This document shows, piece by piece, positions 1 to 9,655 of a stretch of DNA of 64,000 nucleotides. This DNA comes from Echinicola pacifica DSM 19836 (GTDB taxonomy: Bacteria; Bacteroidota; Bacteroidia; Cytophagales; Cyclobacteriaceae): NCBI RefSeq assembly GCF_000373245.1, contig NZ_KB890757.1, forward strand, positions 146,651 to 210,650. The letters run 5' to 3'. Numbering within the stretch: the stretch's first letter is position 1; each line of letters opens with the position of its first letter. Made by a program: the position numbers and the translations under genes. The notes under the pieces were generated by a model. That model was not told the DNA's origin. It made no database searches and saw only the letters and a list, made by a program, of their open reading frames with translations.

Positions 1-584
1 TCGTATTCGAACTTGGTGCTAAGGAAGCAGATCCTGAAACTGGTGAGATCAAGCCAGGATTGGACTTTGTAAACGGTATTGTCGGTGGTGTGATTCCTAA
101 AGAATTCATCCCTTCTATCCAAAAAGGATTCAATGAGGCTATGAAAAATGGTCCATTGGCAGGATACCCAATTGAGTCTATGAAAGTAAGACTTTTCCAC
201 GGTTCCTTCCACGACGTCGATTCCGATGCCCTTTCTTTTGAATTGGCTGCAAGAATCGGTTTCAAAGAAGCAGCTAAAAAGTGTAAGCCACAGTTGCTGG
301 AGCCTATCATGTCTGTGGATGTGGTATCTCCTGACGAGTACACTGGTCCTATTACCGGTGACCTTAACAGAAGAAGAGGTCTCATGAAAGGTATGGATAC
401 CAAAGGTACTTCCTCTGTGATCAGAGCATCTGTGCCATTGTCAGAATTGTTCGGTTATATCACTGACCTTAGAACTATCACTTCTGGTCGTGCTACCGCT
501 ACTTTGACATTCTCTCACTATGACCCAGTTCCTAATAATATTGCTGAAGGAGTTATTGCTGAAGTAAAAGGAGCTAAGGCCTAA
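1..584 (+). CDS. fusA: Elongation factor G, C-terminal part (partial)
   Basis: The reading frame is already open at the left edge (codons from base 3) and encodes the last 194 residues of EF-G, the GTPase that drives ribosomal translocation. Visible are domain IV, with the signature GGVIPKEFIPSIQKGF, and domain V, with the RRGLMKGMD and VPLSELFGY segments. The GTP-binding domain lies outside the window. It is followed 12 bp later by rpsJ, the usual str-operon tail order. The start is not visible; a Met at base 60 is internal, not the true start. Confidence 0.97.
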   Translation, partial: VFELGAKEADPETGEIKPGLDFVNGIVGGVIPKEFIPSIQKGFNEAMKNGPLAGYPIESMKVRLFHGSFHDVDSDALSFELAARIGFKEAAKKCKPQLLEPIMSVDVVSPDEYTGPITGDLNRRRGLMKGMDTKGTSSVIRASVPLSELFGYITDLRTITSGRATATLTFSHYDPVPNNIAEGVIAEVKGAKA

Positions 585-596
585 AAAACATCGAAC

Positions 597-902
597 ATGA
601 ATCAGAAAATAAGAATTAAACTTAAGTCCTACGATCATACCTTGGTGGATAAGTCATCTGAGAAGATCGTAAAAGCTGTAAAGACCACCGGAGCAGTGGT
701 GGTTGGTCCGATTCCATTGCCTACTAAAAAGGAGAAATTCACTGTATTGAAGTCTCCACACGTAAACAAGAAGGCAAGAGATCAGTATCAATTATGTACT
801 TATAAGAGATTGGTAGATATTTATTCTAACAGCTCTAAGACAGTAGATGCTTTGATGAAAATCGAACTTCCTAGTGGAGTTGATGTTGAGATCAAAGTGT
901 GA
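597..902 (+). CDS. rpsJ: 30S ribosomal protein S10
   Basis: 101 residues, normal S10 length; it opens with [18 protein letters not shown] and carries the conserved [19 protein letters not shown] loop that reaches into the 30S head. S10 is also the NusE partner of NusB in antitermination. It lies 12 bp after fusA and is followed by a strong terminator, so here it ends the str-type transcript instead of starting the S10 operon. Confidence 0.98.
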   Translation: MNQKIRIKLKSYDHTLVDKSSEKIVKAVKTTGAVVVGPIPLPTKKEKFTVLKSPHVNKKARDQYQLCTYKRLVDIYSNSSKTVDALMKIELPSGVDVEIKV

Positions 903-927
903 CCTACTGGTCTTTATAAATTATTAC

Positions 928-962
928 AAAAAGCCTGTTCCGATTCTGGACAGGCTTTTTGG
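928..962 (+). terminator. Intrinsic terminator after rpsJ
   Basis: An 11-bp inverted repeat (AAAAAGCCTGT at 928-938 with ACAGGCTTTTT at 950-960) ends in a T run. It sits 25 bp past the rpsJ stop and separates fusA-rpsJ from rplC. Confidence 0.85.
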
Positions 963-1456
963 TCTTTTATAGCTCGTAGAGGGCTTGATGAATGCTTTGA
1001 TAGGCGAGAGTTGCCTGATGGGTATTCGTTCGCCTGAGAGGGCTGATAATACTATTAAAACGGGCTGCGTGTTCTCCTCTCGCTTTTCTTTTTGACTTAT
1101 TCGTTGATGATGTTCTTTTATGAGGCCTGATTGGTGGCTATGATCTCTTTGTTTCACCAAAAAAAAGAAGCCTATTTTAGGTGATTTGGGGATGGAGAAA
1201 TAGGATGGAAACCCTGGTGCTTTGAGTAGATTTTTTGGAAGAGGGCAGAAATAGATGGACCAAATAAGGAATGGTAGAAAAGAATCTTCATCTAAAAGCA
1301 GGCGATAAAGCGGGATAATATAGAATTATATTTGCGTAAATGTTTGAAAATATATGAGTTGTAATTTGTTAGCTTATTATAAATTACTAACTTTGCAGTC
1401 CTTAAAAAGCCACAAGTGTGTAAATGCCTGTGCATAATTATATTATATAACAGAAG
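963..1456. other. Non-coding gap between rpsJ and rplC
   Basis: About 490 bp between the rpsJ terminator and rplC. I find no credible gene: the only open frame (924-1160, minus) has no family features and overlaps the terminator. The last 90 bp hold a promoter and a leader of about 55 nt in front of rplC. Otherwise nothing recognisable. Confidence 0.6.
1365..1395 (+). promoter_or_regulatory. Bacteroidota-type promoter for the rplC operon
   Basis: TTTG at 1365-1368, a 19-nt spacer, then TAACTTTG at 1388-1395, a full match to the Bacteroidota sigma-A pattern TTTG / TAnnTTTG. Transcription would start near 1402, leaving a leader of about 55 nt before the rplC ATG. Confidence 0.75.
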
Positions 1457-2089
1457 ATGTCTGGAATAATAGGTAAAAAAGTAGGAATGACTAGCATTTT
1501 TAGTGCCGATGGACGTAATGTCGCATGCACGCTAATAGAAGCTGGTCCTTGCGTAGTGACGCAAGTAAAAAATGTTGAAACAGACGGGTACAGCGCTGTT
1601 CAGTTGGGGTACGGTGAGCGTAAGGAGAAAAACACTCCTAAGCCACTAATGGGTCATTTCAAAAAGGCCGGTACCACACCTAAGCAGAAAGTTGTAGAAT
1701 TCAGAGACTTCAGAGTTGAATTTGAAGGTCAGGTGGATTTAGGAAAAGCTGTAAAAGCTGGAGAAGTATTTGGAGAAGGCGATTTCGTTGATGCCATTGG
1801 TACTTCAAAAGGTAAGGGCTTTCAAGGTGTAGTAAAACGTCACGGATTTGCCGGTGTAGGTGGTGCGACTCACGGTCAGCACAACCGTCAGAGGCACCCT
1901 GGTTCCATTGGAGCATGTTCATGGCCATCCCGAGTATTTAAGGGATTGCGAATGGCAGGTAGAATGGGCGGAAGCCGTGTTAAGGTATTGAACCTGAAGG
2001 TCTTGAAGGTATATCCTGAAAAGAATTTGATCTTGGTAAGTGGTTCTATCCCTGGTCCAAAAAATTCTTACGTTATTTTAGAGAAGTAA
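1457..2089 (+). CDS. rplC: 50S ribosomal protein L3
   Basis: 210 residues. It starts [15 protein letters not shown] and carries the L3 signature [17 protein letters not shown] and the central loop [16 protein letters not shown] that reaches the peptidyl transferase region. After GSIG the sequence reads [11 protein letters not shown] where E. coli has a glutamine-containing stretch (GQNQTPGKVFKG) with the PrmB-methylated Gln150, so this L3 seems to lack that methyl acceptor. First gene of the long ribosomal operon, led by its own promoter. Confidence 0.98.
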   Translation: MSGIIGKKVGMTSIFSADGRNVACTLIEAGPCVVTQVKNVETDGYSAVQLGYGERKEKNTPKPLMGHFKKAGTTPKQKVVEFRDFRVEFEGQVDLGKAVKAGEVFGEGDFVDAIGTSKGKGFQGVVKRHGFAGVGGATHGQHNRQRHPGSIGACSWPSRVFKGLRMAGRMGGSRVKVLNLKVLKVYPEKNLILVSGSIPGPKNSYVILEK

Positions 2090-2093
2090 TCAC

Positions 2094-2723
2094 ATGGAAT
2101 TAGCAGTATTAAAACATAACGGTGAAGAGACAGGCAGAAAGATAAGTCTTTCTGACGAAATTTTCGCAATCGAGCCTAACGATCATGCGATCTATCTTGA
2201 TGTGAAGCAGTTTTTGGCTAACCAAAGACAGGGTACTCATAAGAGCAAAGAGAGGGCTGAGATAGCCGGCTCAACAAGGAAAATCAAGAAGCAGAAGGGC
2301 ACCGGTGGTGCAAGAGCTGGTTCTATTAAATCTCCATTGTTTAGAGGTGGTGGTAGAGTATTTGGTCCTAGACCAAGAGACTACTCTTTCAAGTTGAACA
2401 AGAAAGTGAAGCAATTGGCAAGAAAGTCTGCCCTTACTTATAAGGTAAAGGATAACAGCCTGACTATTCTGGAAGATGTGACATTTGACAGCATCAAGAC
2501 CAAGAACTACTTGGCATTGTTGGCAGATCTTTCATTGACAGATAAGAAGACATTATTGGTGCTTCCAGAAGCGAACAACAATGTATATATGTCAAGTAGA
2601 AACCTCCCTAAGGCAAAAGTAAAAGCTGTAAGTGATATTAACACTTACGATCTGTTACACGCAGATACTTTGGTGCTTTGTGAAGGTTCAGTAAGTAAGT
2701 TGGAAACCCTTTTATCGAAGTAA
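2094..2723 (+). CDS. rplD: 50S ribosomal protein L4
   Basis: 209 residues. The exit-tunnel extension is clear, with [22 protein letters not shown] and [17 protein letters not shown]4 binds 23S rRNA domain I and lines the tunnel; in E. coli it represses the S10 operon, but no equivalent leader structure can be shown here. Four bases after rplC. Confidence 0.97.
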   Translation: MELAVLKHNGEETGRKISLSDEIFAIEPNDHAIYLDVKQFLANQRQGTHKSKERAEIAGSTRKIKKQKGTGGARAGSIKSPLFRGGGRVFGPRPRDYSFKLNKKVKQLARKSALTYKVKDNSLTILEDVTFDSIKTKNYLALLADLSLTDKKTLLVLPEANNNVYMSSRNLPKAKVKAVSDINTYDLLHADTLVLCEGSVSKLETLLSK

Positions 2724-2727
2724 GACA

Positions 2728-3015
2728 ATGGATATACTAAAGAAGCCTTTGATTACGGAAAAGATTTCGGCCTTGAACGAAAGTGGGGTATATGGATTTG
2801 TGGTGGAGAAGACTGCAAGGAAGCCCGAGATCAAAGCAGCCGTAGAGAATATGTTTGGTGTGAAGGTAAAGACGATCCGTACCATGCGATATGCAGGTAA
2901 GAAGAAGTCTAGATACACCAAAAGTAAAGTAGTATCCGGTTATACCAATGCTTTCAAAAAAGCTATTGTACAGGTAGCCGACGGGGAAGTGATTGATTTT
3001 TACGGAGAAATTTAA
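2728..3015 (+). CDS. rplW: 50S ribosomal protein L23
   Basis: 95 residues, full length; MDILKKPLITEKISALNE at the N-terminus and FGVKVKTIRTMRYAGKKKSR in the middle are typical L23. It lies at the tunnel exit and is a docking site for trigger factor and SRP. Located 4 bp after rplD. Confidence 0.97.
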   Translation: MDILKKPLITEKISALNESGVYGFVVEKTARKPEIKAAVENMFGVKVKTIRTMRYAGKKKSRYTKSKVVSGYTNAFKKAIVQVADGEVIDFYGEI

Positions 3016-3028
3016 TTGAATCAGAATC

Positions 3029-3853
3029 ATGGCAGTTAAAAAATTAAAGCCTGTAACTCCCGGCACGCGATTTAGAATGGCTCCGGCCTTTGATGAGATA
3101 ACCAAGTCAAAGCCAGAGAAGTCTTTATTAGCTCCGTTGAAGAAATCAGGCGGTAGAAATAACTCAGGAAAAATGACCGCACGTTATATCGGTGGTGGTC
3201 ATAAGAGAAGGCTTAGAATCGTTGATTTTAAGCGTAACAAAGATAATGTACCAGCAGTAGTAAATGGGATCGAATATGATCCAAATAGGACTGCACGTTT
3301 GGCACTGCTTTTTTATGCAGATGGTGCTAAGACGTATATTATCGCTCCAGAAGGTTTGCAAGTAGGACAAACAGTGATTTCTGGAGAAAGTGTGGCACCG
3401 GAAGTTGGTAATAATCTTCAGATGAGGAATATTCCACTAGGTACCATCATACACAATGTTGAGCTGAAGCCTGGTAAAGGTGGAGCTATGGCACGTAGTG
3501 CTGGTAGTTATGCTCAATTGGTGGCCAGAGAGGGCAAGTATGTAACCCTAAAACTTCCATCTGGAGAGATGAGATTAGTATTAGGAGTATGTACGGCTAC
3601 TATTGGAACCGTGTCTAATGCAGATCACATGAACGTGGTATTGGGTAAGGCTGGTAGAAACCGTTGGTTAGGTAGACGTCCTAGAGTAAGAGGTGTAGCG
3701 ATGAACCCTGTGGATCACCCAATGGGTGGTGGTGAAGGTCGTTCGTCAGGTGGACACCCTCGTTCTAGAACAGGTTTACTATCTAAAGGAAAGAAAACCA
3801 GATCGCCTAAAAAGTATTCAAACAAGTTTATCATTAGTAAAAGATCTAAATAA
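3029..3853 (+). CDS. rplB: 50S ribosomal protein L2
   Basis: 274 residues, standard L2 size. The C-terminal signature around [17 protein letters not shown] contains the conserved histidine next to the peptidyl transferase centre, followed by the basic LLSKGKKTR tail. L2 is needed for subunit joining. 13 bp after rplW. Confidence 0.98.
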   Translation: MAVKKLKPVTPGTRFRMAPAFDEITKSKPEKSLLAPLKKSGGRNNSGKMTARYIGGGHKRRLRIVDFKRNKDNVPAVVNGIEYDPNRTARLALLFYADGAKTYIIAPEGLQVGQTVISGESVAPEVGNNLQMRNIPLGTIIHNVELKPGKGGAMARSAGSYAQLVAREGKYVTLKLPSGEMRLVLGVCTATIGTVSNADHMNVVLGKAGRNRWLGRRPRVRGVAMNPVDHPMGGGEGRSSGGHPRSRTGLLSKGKKTRSPKKYSNKFIISKRSK

Positions 3854-3855
3854 TT

Positions 3856-4134
3856 ATGGCACGTTCATTAAAGAAAGGTCCTTATATAGCCCATCACTTG
3901 GCCAAAAAAGTAGATGCTATGAACGAATCCGGCAAAAAGTCTGTCATAAAGACTTGGTCGCGAAGATCTATGATCTCTCCGGATTTTGTAGGCCATACCT
4001 TTGCTGTGCATAACGGAAATAAATTTATTCCGGTATTTGTTACTGACAACATGGTAGGTCACAAGCTGGGTGAATTTGCTCCTACAAGAAACTTTAGAGG
4101 TCACATTGCCAAAAAAGATAAAGGAAAGAGATAA
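3856..4134 (+). CDS. rpsS: 30S ribosomal protein S19
   Basis: 92 residues beginning [19 protein letters not shown], with [20 protein letters not shown] and the C-terminal [12 protein letters not shown] motif. S19 sits in the 30S head with S13. Only 2 bp separate it from rplB. Confidence 0.98.
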   Translation: MARSLKKGPYIAHHLAKKVDAMNESGKKSVIKTWSRRSMISPDFVGHTFAVHNGNKFIPVFVTDNMVGHKLGEFAPTRNFRGHIAKKDKGKR

Positions 4135-4136
4135 TC

Positions 4137-4526
4137 ATGGAAGCAATAGCAAGACTTAATAATGTACCTACATCGACTCGTAAAATGCGTCTTGTAGCTG
4201 ACCTAGTAAGAGGACAGAGAGTAGGTAGCGCCCTAAGCATACTGAAGTTCACACCTAACCATGGTGCGGCCAAATTGGAGAAATTATTGTTATCTGCCAT
4301 TGCAAACTGGCAGGCAAAAAATCCTGATTTGAAGCTTGAAGAGGCGGACCTATTCATAAAGACTATTCAGGTAGATGGTGGTCGAATGCTGAAAAGACTT
4401 AGACCTGCACCCCAGGGAAGGGCCCACAGAATTCGTAAAAGATCAAATCATGTGACTCTTGTCGTTGATGGATTCAACGCAGCAGTTACCGCTGACGAAG
4501 TAGAAACAAATGAAAACGCTAATTAA
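4137..4526 (+). CDS. rplV: 50S ribosomal protein L22
   Basis: 129 residues; [14 protein letters not shown] near the N-terminus and the tunnel hairpin [21 protein letters not shown] are diagnostic. Residues of this hairpin form the tunnel constriction with L4. Start ATG follows the rpsS stop in a TAATCATG junction. Confidence 0.98.
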   Translation: MEAIARLNNVPTSTRKMRLVADLVRGQRVGSALSILKFTPNHGAAKLEKLLLSAIANWQAKNPDLKLEEADLFIKTIQVDGGRMLKRLRPAPQGRAHRIRKRSNHVTLVVDGFNAAVTADEVETNENAN

Positions 4527-4535
4527 GATTAGAAT

Positions 4536-5264
4536 ATGGGACAAAAAGTAAACCCTATTGGTTTTAGATTAGGTATCGTTAAGGGCTGGGATTCTAACTG
4601 GTATGGTGGCAGGGACTTTGCCGATAAGCTATACGAAGATCAAAAAATCAGAAAATATGTCTATGCCCGTATCCCTAAAGGAGGCATAGCCAAAGTTATT
4701 ATCGAAAGAACGCTCAAGAGAATCACGCTTACCATACATACTGCCCGTCCAGGAGTGGTAATTGGTAAAGGTGGAGCTGAAGTCGATAAACTTAAAGAAG
4801 AGCTGAAAAAGCTTACTAACAAGGACGTTCAGATCAATATCTTTGAAATTAAGAGACCTGAATTGGATGCCAAATTGGTAGGAGAATCCATAGCTCAACA
4901 ACTTCAAGCACGTATCTCTTTCAGAAGAGCCATGAAGCAATCTATTGCGGCGACCATGAGAGTGGGTGCAGAAGGTATTAAAATCAAACTTTCAGGACGT
5001 CTAGGTGGTGCTGAGATGGCAAGATCTGAAATGTACAAAGAAGGAAGAATTCCTCTTCATACATTAAGAGCCGACATCGATTATGCATTATCTGAAGCTC
5101 AAACTGTCTATGGTATCATTGGTATCAAAGTTTGGATCTTCAAAGGTGAAGTTTACGGTAAAAGAGATCTTTCTCCAAATGCTGGTATCGCCAATGAAAA
5201 ATCCGGAGGACAAGGCAGAAGAAGAAGAGAAGGCGGTCCAAAGAGAAGAAAGAGAAATAACTAA
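4536..5264 (+). CDS. rpsC: 30S ribosomal protein S3
   Basis: 242 residues. The N-terminal [14 protein letters not shown], the KH domain motif [13 protein letters not shown] and the C-terminal [18 protein letters not shown] identify S3, part of the mRNA entry channel. The tail is strongly basic ([17 protein letters not shown]). It belongs to the S10 block between rplV and rplP. Confidence 0.98.
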   Translation: MGQKVNPIGFRLGIVKGWDSNWYGGRDFADKLYEDQKIRKYVYARIPKGGIAKVIIERTLKRITLTIHTARPGVVIGKGGAEVDKLKEELKKLTNKDVQINIFEIKRPELDAKLVGESIAQQLQARISFRRAMKQSIAATMRVGAEGIKIKLSGRLGGAEMARSEMYKEGRIPLHTLRADIDYALSEAQTVYGIIGIKVWIFKGEVYGKRDLSPNAGIANEKSGGQGRRRREGGPKRRKRNN

Positions 5265-5288
5265 TTTTCACCCCATAAGTGAGAAATC

Positions 5289-5708
5289 ATGTTACAGCCA
5301 AGAAGAACTAAATATAGAAAGATGCAGAAGGGACGCGTCAAAGGTATCGCGCAAAGAGGTCACACTCTTGCGTTCGGTAACTTTGGTATCAAGTCCCTGG
5401 AAGCAGGTTGGATAACCTCCCGTCAGATAGAGGCGGCTCGTATTGCGATGACACGTGCTATGAAGAGGGAAGGTCAGGTATGGATCAGGATATTCCCTGA
5501 TAAGCCAATTACCAAAAAGCCTGCTGAAGTACGTATGGGTAAAGGTAAAGGTGCTCCAGAGTACTGGGTAGCGGTGATTAAGCCGGGAACCATCCTTTTT
5601 GAAGCTACAGGTGTAAGTAGAGAAGTGGCTCAGGAAGCCCTTAGACTGGCGCAGCAGAAGCTGCCAGTGAGTACCAAATTTATAGTGCGTAGGGATTACG
5701 TAGGATAA
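5289..5708 (+). CDS. rplP: 50S ribosomal protein L16
   Basis: 139 residues. [16 protein letters not shown] opens the protein and [20 protein letters not shown] is the L16 signature near the A-site tRNA elbow. 24 bp downstream of rpsC; the start is fixed by family alignment. Confidence 0.98.
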   Translation: MLQPRRTKYRKMQKGRVKGIAQRGHTLAFGNFGIKSLEAGWITSRQIEAARIAMTRAMKREGQVWIRIFPDKPITKKPAEVRMGKGKGAPEYWVAVIKPGTILFEATGVSREVAQEALRLAQQKLPVSTKFIVRRDYVG

Positions 5709-5716
5709 TACTAACT

Positions 5717-5911
5717 ATGAAAAACTCTGAAATAATAGCACTCTCCGAGAGTGAAATCAATGAGCGTATTGCCGCTGAGCAAGAGAAGCTTACAAAGTTA
5801 CGCTTTGCTCATGCAATTTCTCCAATAGAGAATCCTAATAGAATTAGCGAGACAAAAAAGCTTATCGCAAGATTGAAGACTTTTTTGGCGCAGAAACAAC
5901 TAGCTAAATAA
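5717..5911 (+). CDS. rpmC: 50S ribosomal protein L29
   Basis: 64 residues, two-helix L29: [18 protein letters not shown] followed by [16 protein letters not shown] and an [11 protein letters not shown] end. It sits beside L23 at the tunnel exit. Canonical place between rplP and rpsQ. Confidence 0.96.
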   Translation: MKNSEIIALSESEINERIAAEQEKLTKLRFAHAISPIENPNRISETKKLIARLKTFLAQKQLAK

Positions 5912-5918
5912 TAAGACA

Positions 5919-6179
5919 ATGGCTACTGAGAGAAATCTACGTAAAGAAAGAATAGGAAAAGTAGTCAGCAGCAAAATGGACAAGTCCATTACCGTAGCAG
6001 TGGAGCGTAGAGTAAAGCACCCAATCTATGGTAAGTTTGTTGCTAAGACTACCAAATTTATGGTTCATGACGAGCAAAACGAGTGTGGCAAAGGAGACCT
6101 CGTTAAAATAAGTGAAACTCGTCCGCTGAGTAAGAACAAGCGTTGGAGATTAGTAGAAATATTAGAAAGAGCTAAATAA
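5919..6179 (+). CDS. rpsQ: 30S ribosomal protein S17
   Basis: 86 residues with the OB-fold S17 pattern: [19 protein letters not shown], then [19 protein letters not shown] primary 16S rRNA binder. 7 bp after rpmC. Confidence 0.97.
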   Translation: MATERNLRKERIGKVVSSKMDKSITVAVERRVKHPIYGKFVAKTTKFMVHDEQNECGKGDLVKISETRPLSKNKRWRLVEILERAK

Positions 6180-6181
6180 TC

Positions 6182-6550
6182 ATGATACAGTCAGAATCCA
6201 GATTAAGTGTAGCGGATAACTCAGGTGCTAAAGAAGTGCTAGTTATCCGAGTACTGGGAGGAACCGGTAAGCGTTATGCCTCTATCGGAGATAAAGTTGT
6301 CGTGACCGTTAAGTCTGCTCTTTCTTCCAGCAACATGAAAAAAGGTACCGTTTCTAAGGCGGTAATAGTAAGAACTCGTAAAGAGATTAGAAGGAAAGAC
6401 GGATCTTATATCCGTTTTGAAGATAATGCAGCGGTTCTTTTGAACAATAACGATGAGCCAAGAGGTACCCGTATCTTTGGTCCGGTAGCAAGAGAGCTGA
6501 GAGAGAAGCAATTTATGAAGATCGTATCCTTGGCCCCAGAAGTATTGTAA
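6182..6550 (+). CDS. rplN: 50S ribosomal protein L14
   Basis: 122 residues, exact family length; [19 protein letters not shown] and the C-terminal [18 protein letters not shown] are diagnostic. It forms bridge B8 and is the docking site of RsfS. 2 bp after the rpsQ stop. Confidence 0.98.
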   Translation: MIQSESRLSVADNSGAKEVLVIRVLGGTGKRYASIGDKVVVTVKSALSSSNMKKGTVSKAVIVRTRKEIRRKDGSYIRFEDNAAVLLNNNDEPRGTRIFGPVARELREKQFMKIVSLAPEVL

Positions 6551-6552
6551 TC

Positions 6553-6897
6553 ATGGAAAGAAAAAAGAATAAGCAACCAAAATTGCACATCAAATCCGGA
6601 GACACCGTAAAAGTGATCGCTGGCGATGATAAAGGTAAGTCTGGTAAAGTTCTTTCTATCAACTTAGAGAAAAGAAGAGCTATCGTAGAAGGTTTGAACA
6701 TGGTAACCAAACATGTGAAACCAACTGCTGCCAATCCTCAAGGTGGAATTGAAAAGAAAGAAGCTGCCATTCACATCAGTAACCTGATGCTTGTAGATCC
6801 TAAAACTGGTGACGCCACCAGAACAGGTCGTAAGGCAGGTGAAAATGGTAAATTAGTAAGATATTCTAAGAAAACCGGGGAGGTAATCAATGGCTAA
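6553..6897 (+). CDS. rplX: 50S ribosomal protein L24
   Basis: 114 residues with the KOW motif [20 protein letters not shown] near the N-terminus and [17 protein letters not shown] further on. An assembly initiator protein. Its last codons overlap the rplE start by 8 bp, and a GGGGAGG stretch inside its 3' end could act as a ribosome site for rplE. Confidence 0.97.
   Translation: MERKKNKQPKLHIKSGDTVKVIAGDDKGKSGKVLSINLEKRRAIVEGLNMVTKHVKPTAANPQGGIEKKEAAIHISNLMLVDPKTGDATRTGRKAGENGKLVRYSKKTGEVING
6879..6885 (+). promoter_or_regulatory. Shine-Dalgarno-like site for rplE inside rplX
   Basis: A purine-rich GGGGAGG-type stretch about 6-8 nt before the rplE ATG at 6890. Such sites are uncommon at Bacteroidota starts. 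Because it also encodes rplX residues, its role as a ribosome-binding site is inference. Confidence 0.4.
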
Positions 6898-7450
6898 TCC
6901 TAGAGTTAAAGAAAAATACGTTAAGGAAATCGCTCCTGCACTTAAGGAGAAATTCCAATATAAATCAGTAATGCAAGTTCCTAAGTTGAGCAAAATAGTG
7001 CTTAACAAAGGTATCGGTGCTGCTGTTGCAGATAAGAAATTAGTAGATCAGGGAGTTGAAGAACTTTCCCTGATTACTGGCCAAAGAGCGGTAGCTACTA
7101 AAGCTAAAAATTCTATCTCCAACTTTAAGTTGAGAGAAGAAATGCCGATCGGTGCCAAGGTGACCCTTAGAGGTAGTAAAATGTATGAATTCCTTGATCG
7201 TCTTATCTCTGTGGCTCTGCCACGTGTAAGAGACTTTAAAGGAATCAGTGACAAAGGTTTTGATGGAAGAGGAAACTATACACTCGGTGTTACTGAGCAA
7301 ATTATTTTCCCTGAAATCAGCATTGAAAAAGTAAACCGTATCTCAGGTATGGACATTACTTTCGTAACCACTGCTGACACTGACGAAGAAAGCTATGCTT
7401 TACTCAAAGCTTTCGGGATGCCTTTTGTTAACAAAAATAAAGAAGAATAA
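6890..7450 (+). CDS. rplE: 50S ribosomal protein L5
   Basis: 186 residues. The [11 protein letters not shown] and [19 protein letters not shown] segments and the C-terminal [15 protein letters not shown] mark L5, which holds 5S rRNA and contacts P-site tRNA. Overlap of 8 bp with rplX suggests coupled translation. Confidence 0.98.
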   Translation: MANPRVKEKYVKEIAPALKEKFQYKSVMQVPKLSKIVLNKGIGAAVADKKLVDQGVEELSLITGQRAVATKAKNSISNFKLREEMPIGAKVTLRGSKMYEFLDRLISVALPRVRDFKGISDKGFDGRGNYTLGVTEQIIFPEISIEKVNRISGMDITFVTTADTDEESYALLKAFGMPFVNKNKEE

Positions 7451-7452
7451 TC

Positions 7453-7722
7453 ATGGCAAGAGAGTCGATCAAAGCTCGTGAGAGAAAAAGAGAGCGTCTG
7501 GTAGCAAAATACGCCAAGAAAAGAGCAGAACTTAAAGCAGCTGGTGACTACGAAGCACTGGACAAACTGCCTAAGAATGCTTCTCCAGTAAGGCTGCACA
7601 ACAGATGTAAGCTTACCGGCCGTCCTAAGGGTTATATGAGGAAGTTTGGTATCAACAGGGTTACGTTTAGAGAAATGGCCTCTGCAGGTAAGATTCCAGG
7701 TGTAACCAAAGCGAGCTGGTAA
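7453..7722 (+). CDS. rpsN: 30S ribosomal protein S14, zinc-free form
   Basis: 89 residues. The C-terminal [24 protein letters not shown] region is S14; only one cysteine is present and no CxxC pairs, so it is the long C-minus form that does not bind zinc. Preceded by a TAATCATG junction from rplE. An 82-bp gap containing a promoter follows. Confidence 0.98.
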   Translation: MARESIKARERKRERLVAKYAKKRAELKAAGDYEALDKLPKNASPVRLHNRCKLTGRPKGYMRKFGINRVTFREMASAGKIPGVTKASW

Positions 7723-7736
7723 ATATCAGATAAAAG

Positions 7737-7767
7737 TTTTTATTCTAAGAATCAATGTGTAACTTTG
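7737..7767 (+). promoter_or_regulatory. Internal promoter upstream of rpsH
   Basis: TAACTTTG at 7760-7767 is a perfect TAnnTTTG element in the 82-bp rpsN-rpsH gap. The upstream element is weak (TTTT at about 7737-7741, 19 nt away). The predicted start near 7774 gives a leader of about 30 nt for rpsH. Confidence 0.55.
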
Positions 7768-7804
7768 CCCGCCCGAAAGAGCGTGCAGTTAGACTTATAT
7801 TAAT

Positions 7805-8200
7805 ATGACTGATCCAATAGCTGATTATTTGACCAGGTTGAGAAATGCTATCAAAGCAACTCACCGAATCGTTGAAATACCTGCTTCTAATATCAAGAAG
7901 GAACTTACGAAAGTGCTTCACGATAAAGGATATATTCAAAACTATAAATTTGAAGAAAATGGTCCTCAGGGTACCATCAAAATAGCGTTGAAATATAATC
8001 CCGTGACTAAGCAAAACGCTATCGTGAGTCTTTCACGGGTAAGTAAGCCAGGTTTAAGAAAATATGCTCCTAAAGATGAGCTACCTAGAGTGATCAACGG
8101 TCTAGGTATAGCCATTATCTCCACCTCCAAAGGGGTGATGACAGATAAGGAGGCCCGTACAGAAGGTGTAGGCGGGGAAGTGCTTTGTTACGTATATTAA
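7805..8200 (+). CDS. rpsH: 30S ribosomal protein S8
   Basis: 131 residues: [18 protein letters not shown] at the start and [20 protein letters not shown] near the end are classical S8. It binds the 16S central domain; in E. coli it is the spc operon repressor. It begins the second half of the spc block, behind its own likely promoter. Confidence 0.98.
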   Translation: MTDPIADYLTRLRNAIKATHRIVEIPASNIKKELTKVLHDKGYIQNYKFEENGPQGTIKIALKYNPVTKQNAIVSLSRVSKPGLRKYAPKDELPRVINGLGIAIISTSKGVMTDKEARTEGVGGEVLCYVY

Positions 8201-8210
8201 TCATACCGTT

Positions 8211-8768
8211 ATGTCAAGAATAGGTAAAAAACCAATAAATCTACCAGCGGGTGTTACTGTAGACGTGGCAACAGATAATGTTGTTACTGTTAAAGGTCCC
8301 AAAGGTACACTTACTCAGGATGTGAATCCCGACATAGCCATTTCAGTGGAGGACAATCAGGTCGTTGTGACCCGTCCTACTGAATCGAAGAGACATAAGT
8401 CCCTTCATGGCCTGTATCGTTCTTTGATCAACAACATGGTTGTTGGCGTAGTTGAAGGATATAAGAAAGAACTTGAACTTGTGGGTGTAGGCTATAAGGC
8501 TGCTAACCAGGGACAAGTGTTGGAATTATCCCTAGGATATTCCCACAGCATTTTCTTTGCCCTTCCTGAAGAGATTAAAGTGACCGCTGAGACTCCAAAA
8601 GGTAAAAACCCTTTGGTAACCCTAGAAGGTATCGATAAAGAATTGATCGGGCAATTAGCCGCTAAAATCAAGTCTCTACGTAAAGTTGAACCTTACAAAG
8701 GTAAAGGTATCCGCTTTGTTGGTGAGATAGTTAGACGTAAGGCTGGTAAAACTGCCGCTAAAAAATAA
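8211..8768 (+). CDS. rplF: 50S ribosomal protein L6
   Basis: 185 residues, MSRIGKKPINLPAGV at the N-terminus and the C-terminal signature EPYKGKGIRFVGEIVRRKAGK. Two related alpha/beta domains, near the factor-binding site. Located between rpsH and rplR. Confidence 0.98.
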   Translation: MSRIGKKPINLPAGVTVDVATDNVVTVKGPKGTLTQDVNPDIAISVEDNQVVVTRPTESKRHKSLHGLYRSLINNMVVGVVEGYKKELELVGVGYKAANQGQVLELSLGYSHSIFFALPEEIKVTAETPKGKNPLVTLEGIDKELIGQLAAKIKSLRKVEPYKGKGIRFVGEIVRRKAGKTAAKK

Positions 8769-8775
8769 TTGAAAG

Positions 8776-9126
8776 ATGGCTTTTAATAAGAATTCAAGAA
8801 GAATCAGGATCAGGAGAAGCATCCGGAAGAAGATCTCCGGTACTGCTGCCAGACCTCGTTTGTCCGTATTCAAAAGTAATACGGGTATATACGCTCAGCT
8901 GATTGATGACCTTAAAGGTCACACGCTTGCATCAGCATCTTCAAAAGAGCTGGGTGCTGCCAACAATGCAAATGTATCTGTCTCTAAAGAGGTAGGTAAA
9001 AAATTAGCAGAACGTGCAGTAGCAGGCGGTTTTTCAGAAGTAGTTTTTGATAGATCAGGCTACTTGTATCATGGTAACGTTAAAGCTCTCGCGGAAGGTG
9101 CGAGAGAAGGTGGCCTTAAATTTTAA
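8776..9126 (+). CDS. rplR: 50S ribosomal protein L18
   Basis: 116 residues; [20 protein letters not shown] and [20 protein letters not shown] are the 5S-rRNA-binding L18 motifs. The arginine-rich N-terminus ([12 protein letters not shown]) is typical. 7 bp on each side to its neighbours. Confidence 0.98.
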   Translation: MAFNKNSRRIRIRRSIRKKISGTAARPRLSVFKSNTGIYAQLIDDLKGHTLASASSKELGAANNANVSVSKEVGKKLAERAVAGGFSEVVFDRSGYLYHGNVKALAEGAREGGLKF

Positions 9127-9132
9127 TCAATT

Positions 9133-9651
9133 ATGTCGCAATCAAAAAGAAAACCCATCCGGGCAACAGATACAGAGCTAAAAGAAAAAGTAGTTGCTAT
9201 CAACCGAGTAGCTAAAGTAGTGAAAGGTGGTAGAAGATTCTCTTTCTCAGCTATCGTAGTAGTAGGTGATGGTAATGGCATTGTGGGTTATGGCTTAGGA
9301 AAAGCTAACGAGGTCACTGACGCTATTACCAAAGGTATTGAAGATGCTAAGAAAAGCTTGGTGGAAGTGCCGGTACTTAAAGGTACTATCCCTCATGAAG
9401 CTATTGGTAAATTTGGTGGTGGTTTGGTACTTATCAAGCCTGCTGCGCCTGGTACTGGTGTAATAGCCGGTGGTGCTATGCGTGCCGTATTGGAGAGTGC
9501 TGGAGTAACAGACGTTTTGGCGAAATCCAAAGGGTCTTCTAACCCTCACAATGTGGTGAAAGCTACCATTGATGCCTTGTCTCGACTAAGAGACGCTATC
9601 GCTGTTTCTCAACAGCGTGGAGTTAAATTGGATAAAGTATTTAACGGGTAA
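9133..9651 (+). CDS. rpsE: 30S ribosomal protein S5
   Basis: 172 residues. The double-stranded RNA-binding fold shows as [20 protein letters not shown] and [14 protein letters not shown], with the C-terminal [16 protein letters not shown]. Involved in mRNA helicase activity and accuracy. The stop is 4 bp before the rpmD ATG. Confidence 0.98.
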   Translation: MSQSKRKPIRATDTELKEKVVAINRVAKVVKGGRRFSFSAIVVVGDGNGIVGYGLGKANEVTDAITKGIEDAKKSLVEVPVLKGTIPHEAIGKFGGGLVLIKPAAPGTGVIAGGAMRAVLESAGVTDVLAKSKGSSNPHNVVKATIDALSRLRDAIAVSQQRGVKLDKVFNG

Positions 9652-9655
9652 GAAA

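Noticed and set aside
924..1160. Minus-strand open frame after rpsJ (78 codons)
   Set aside because: Overlaps the rpsJ terminator, has no start context or family features.
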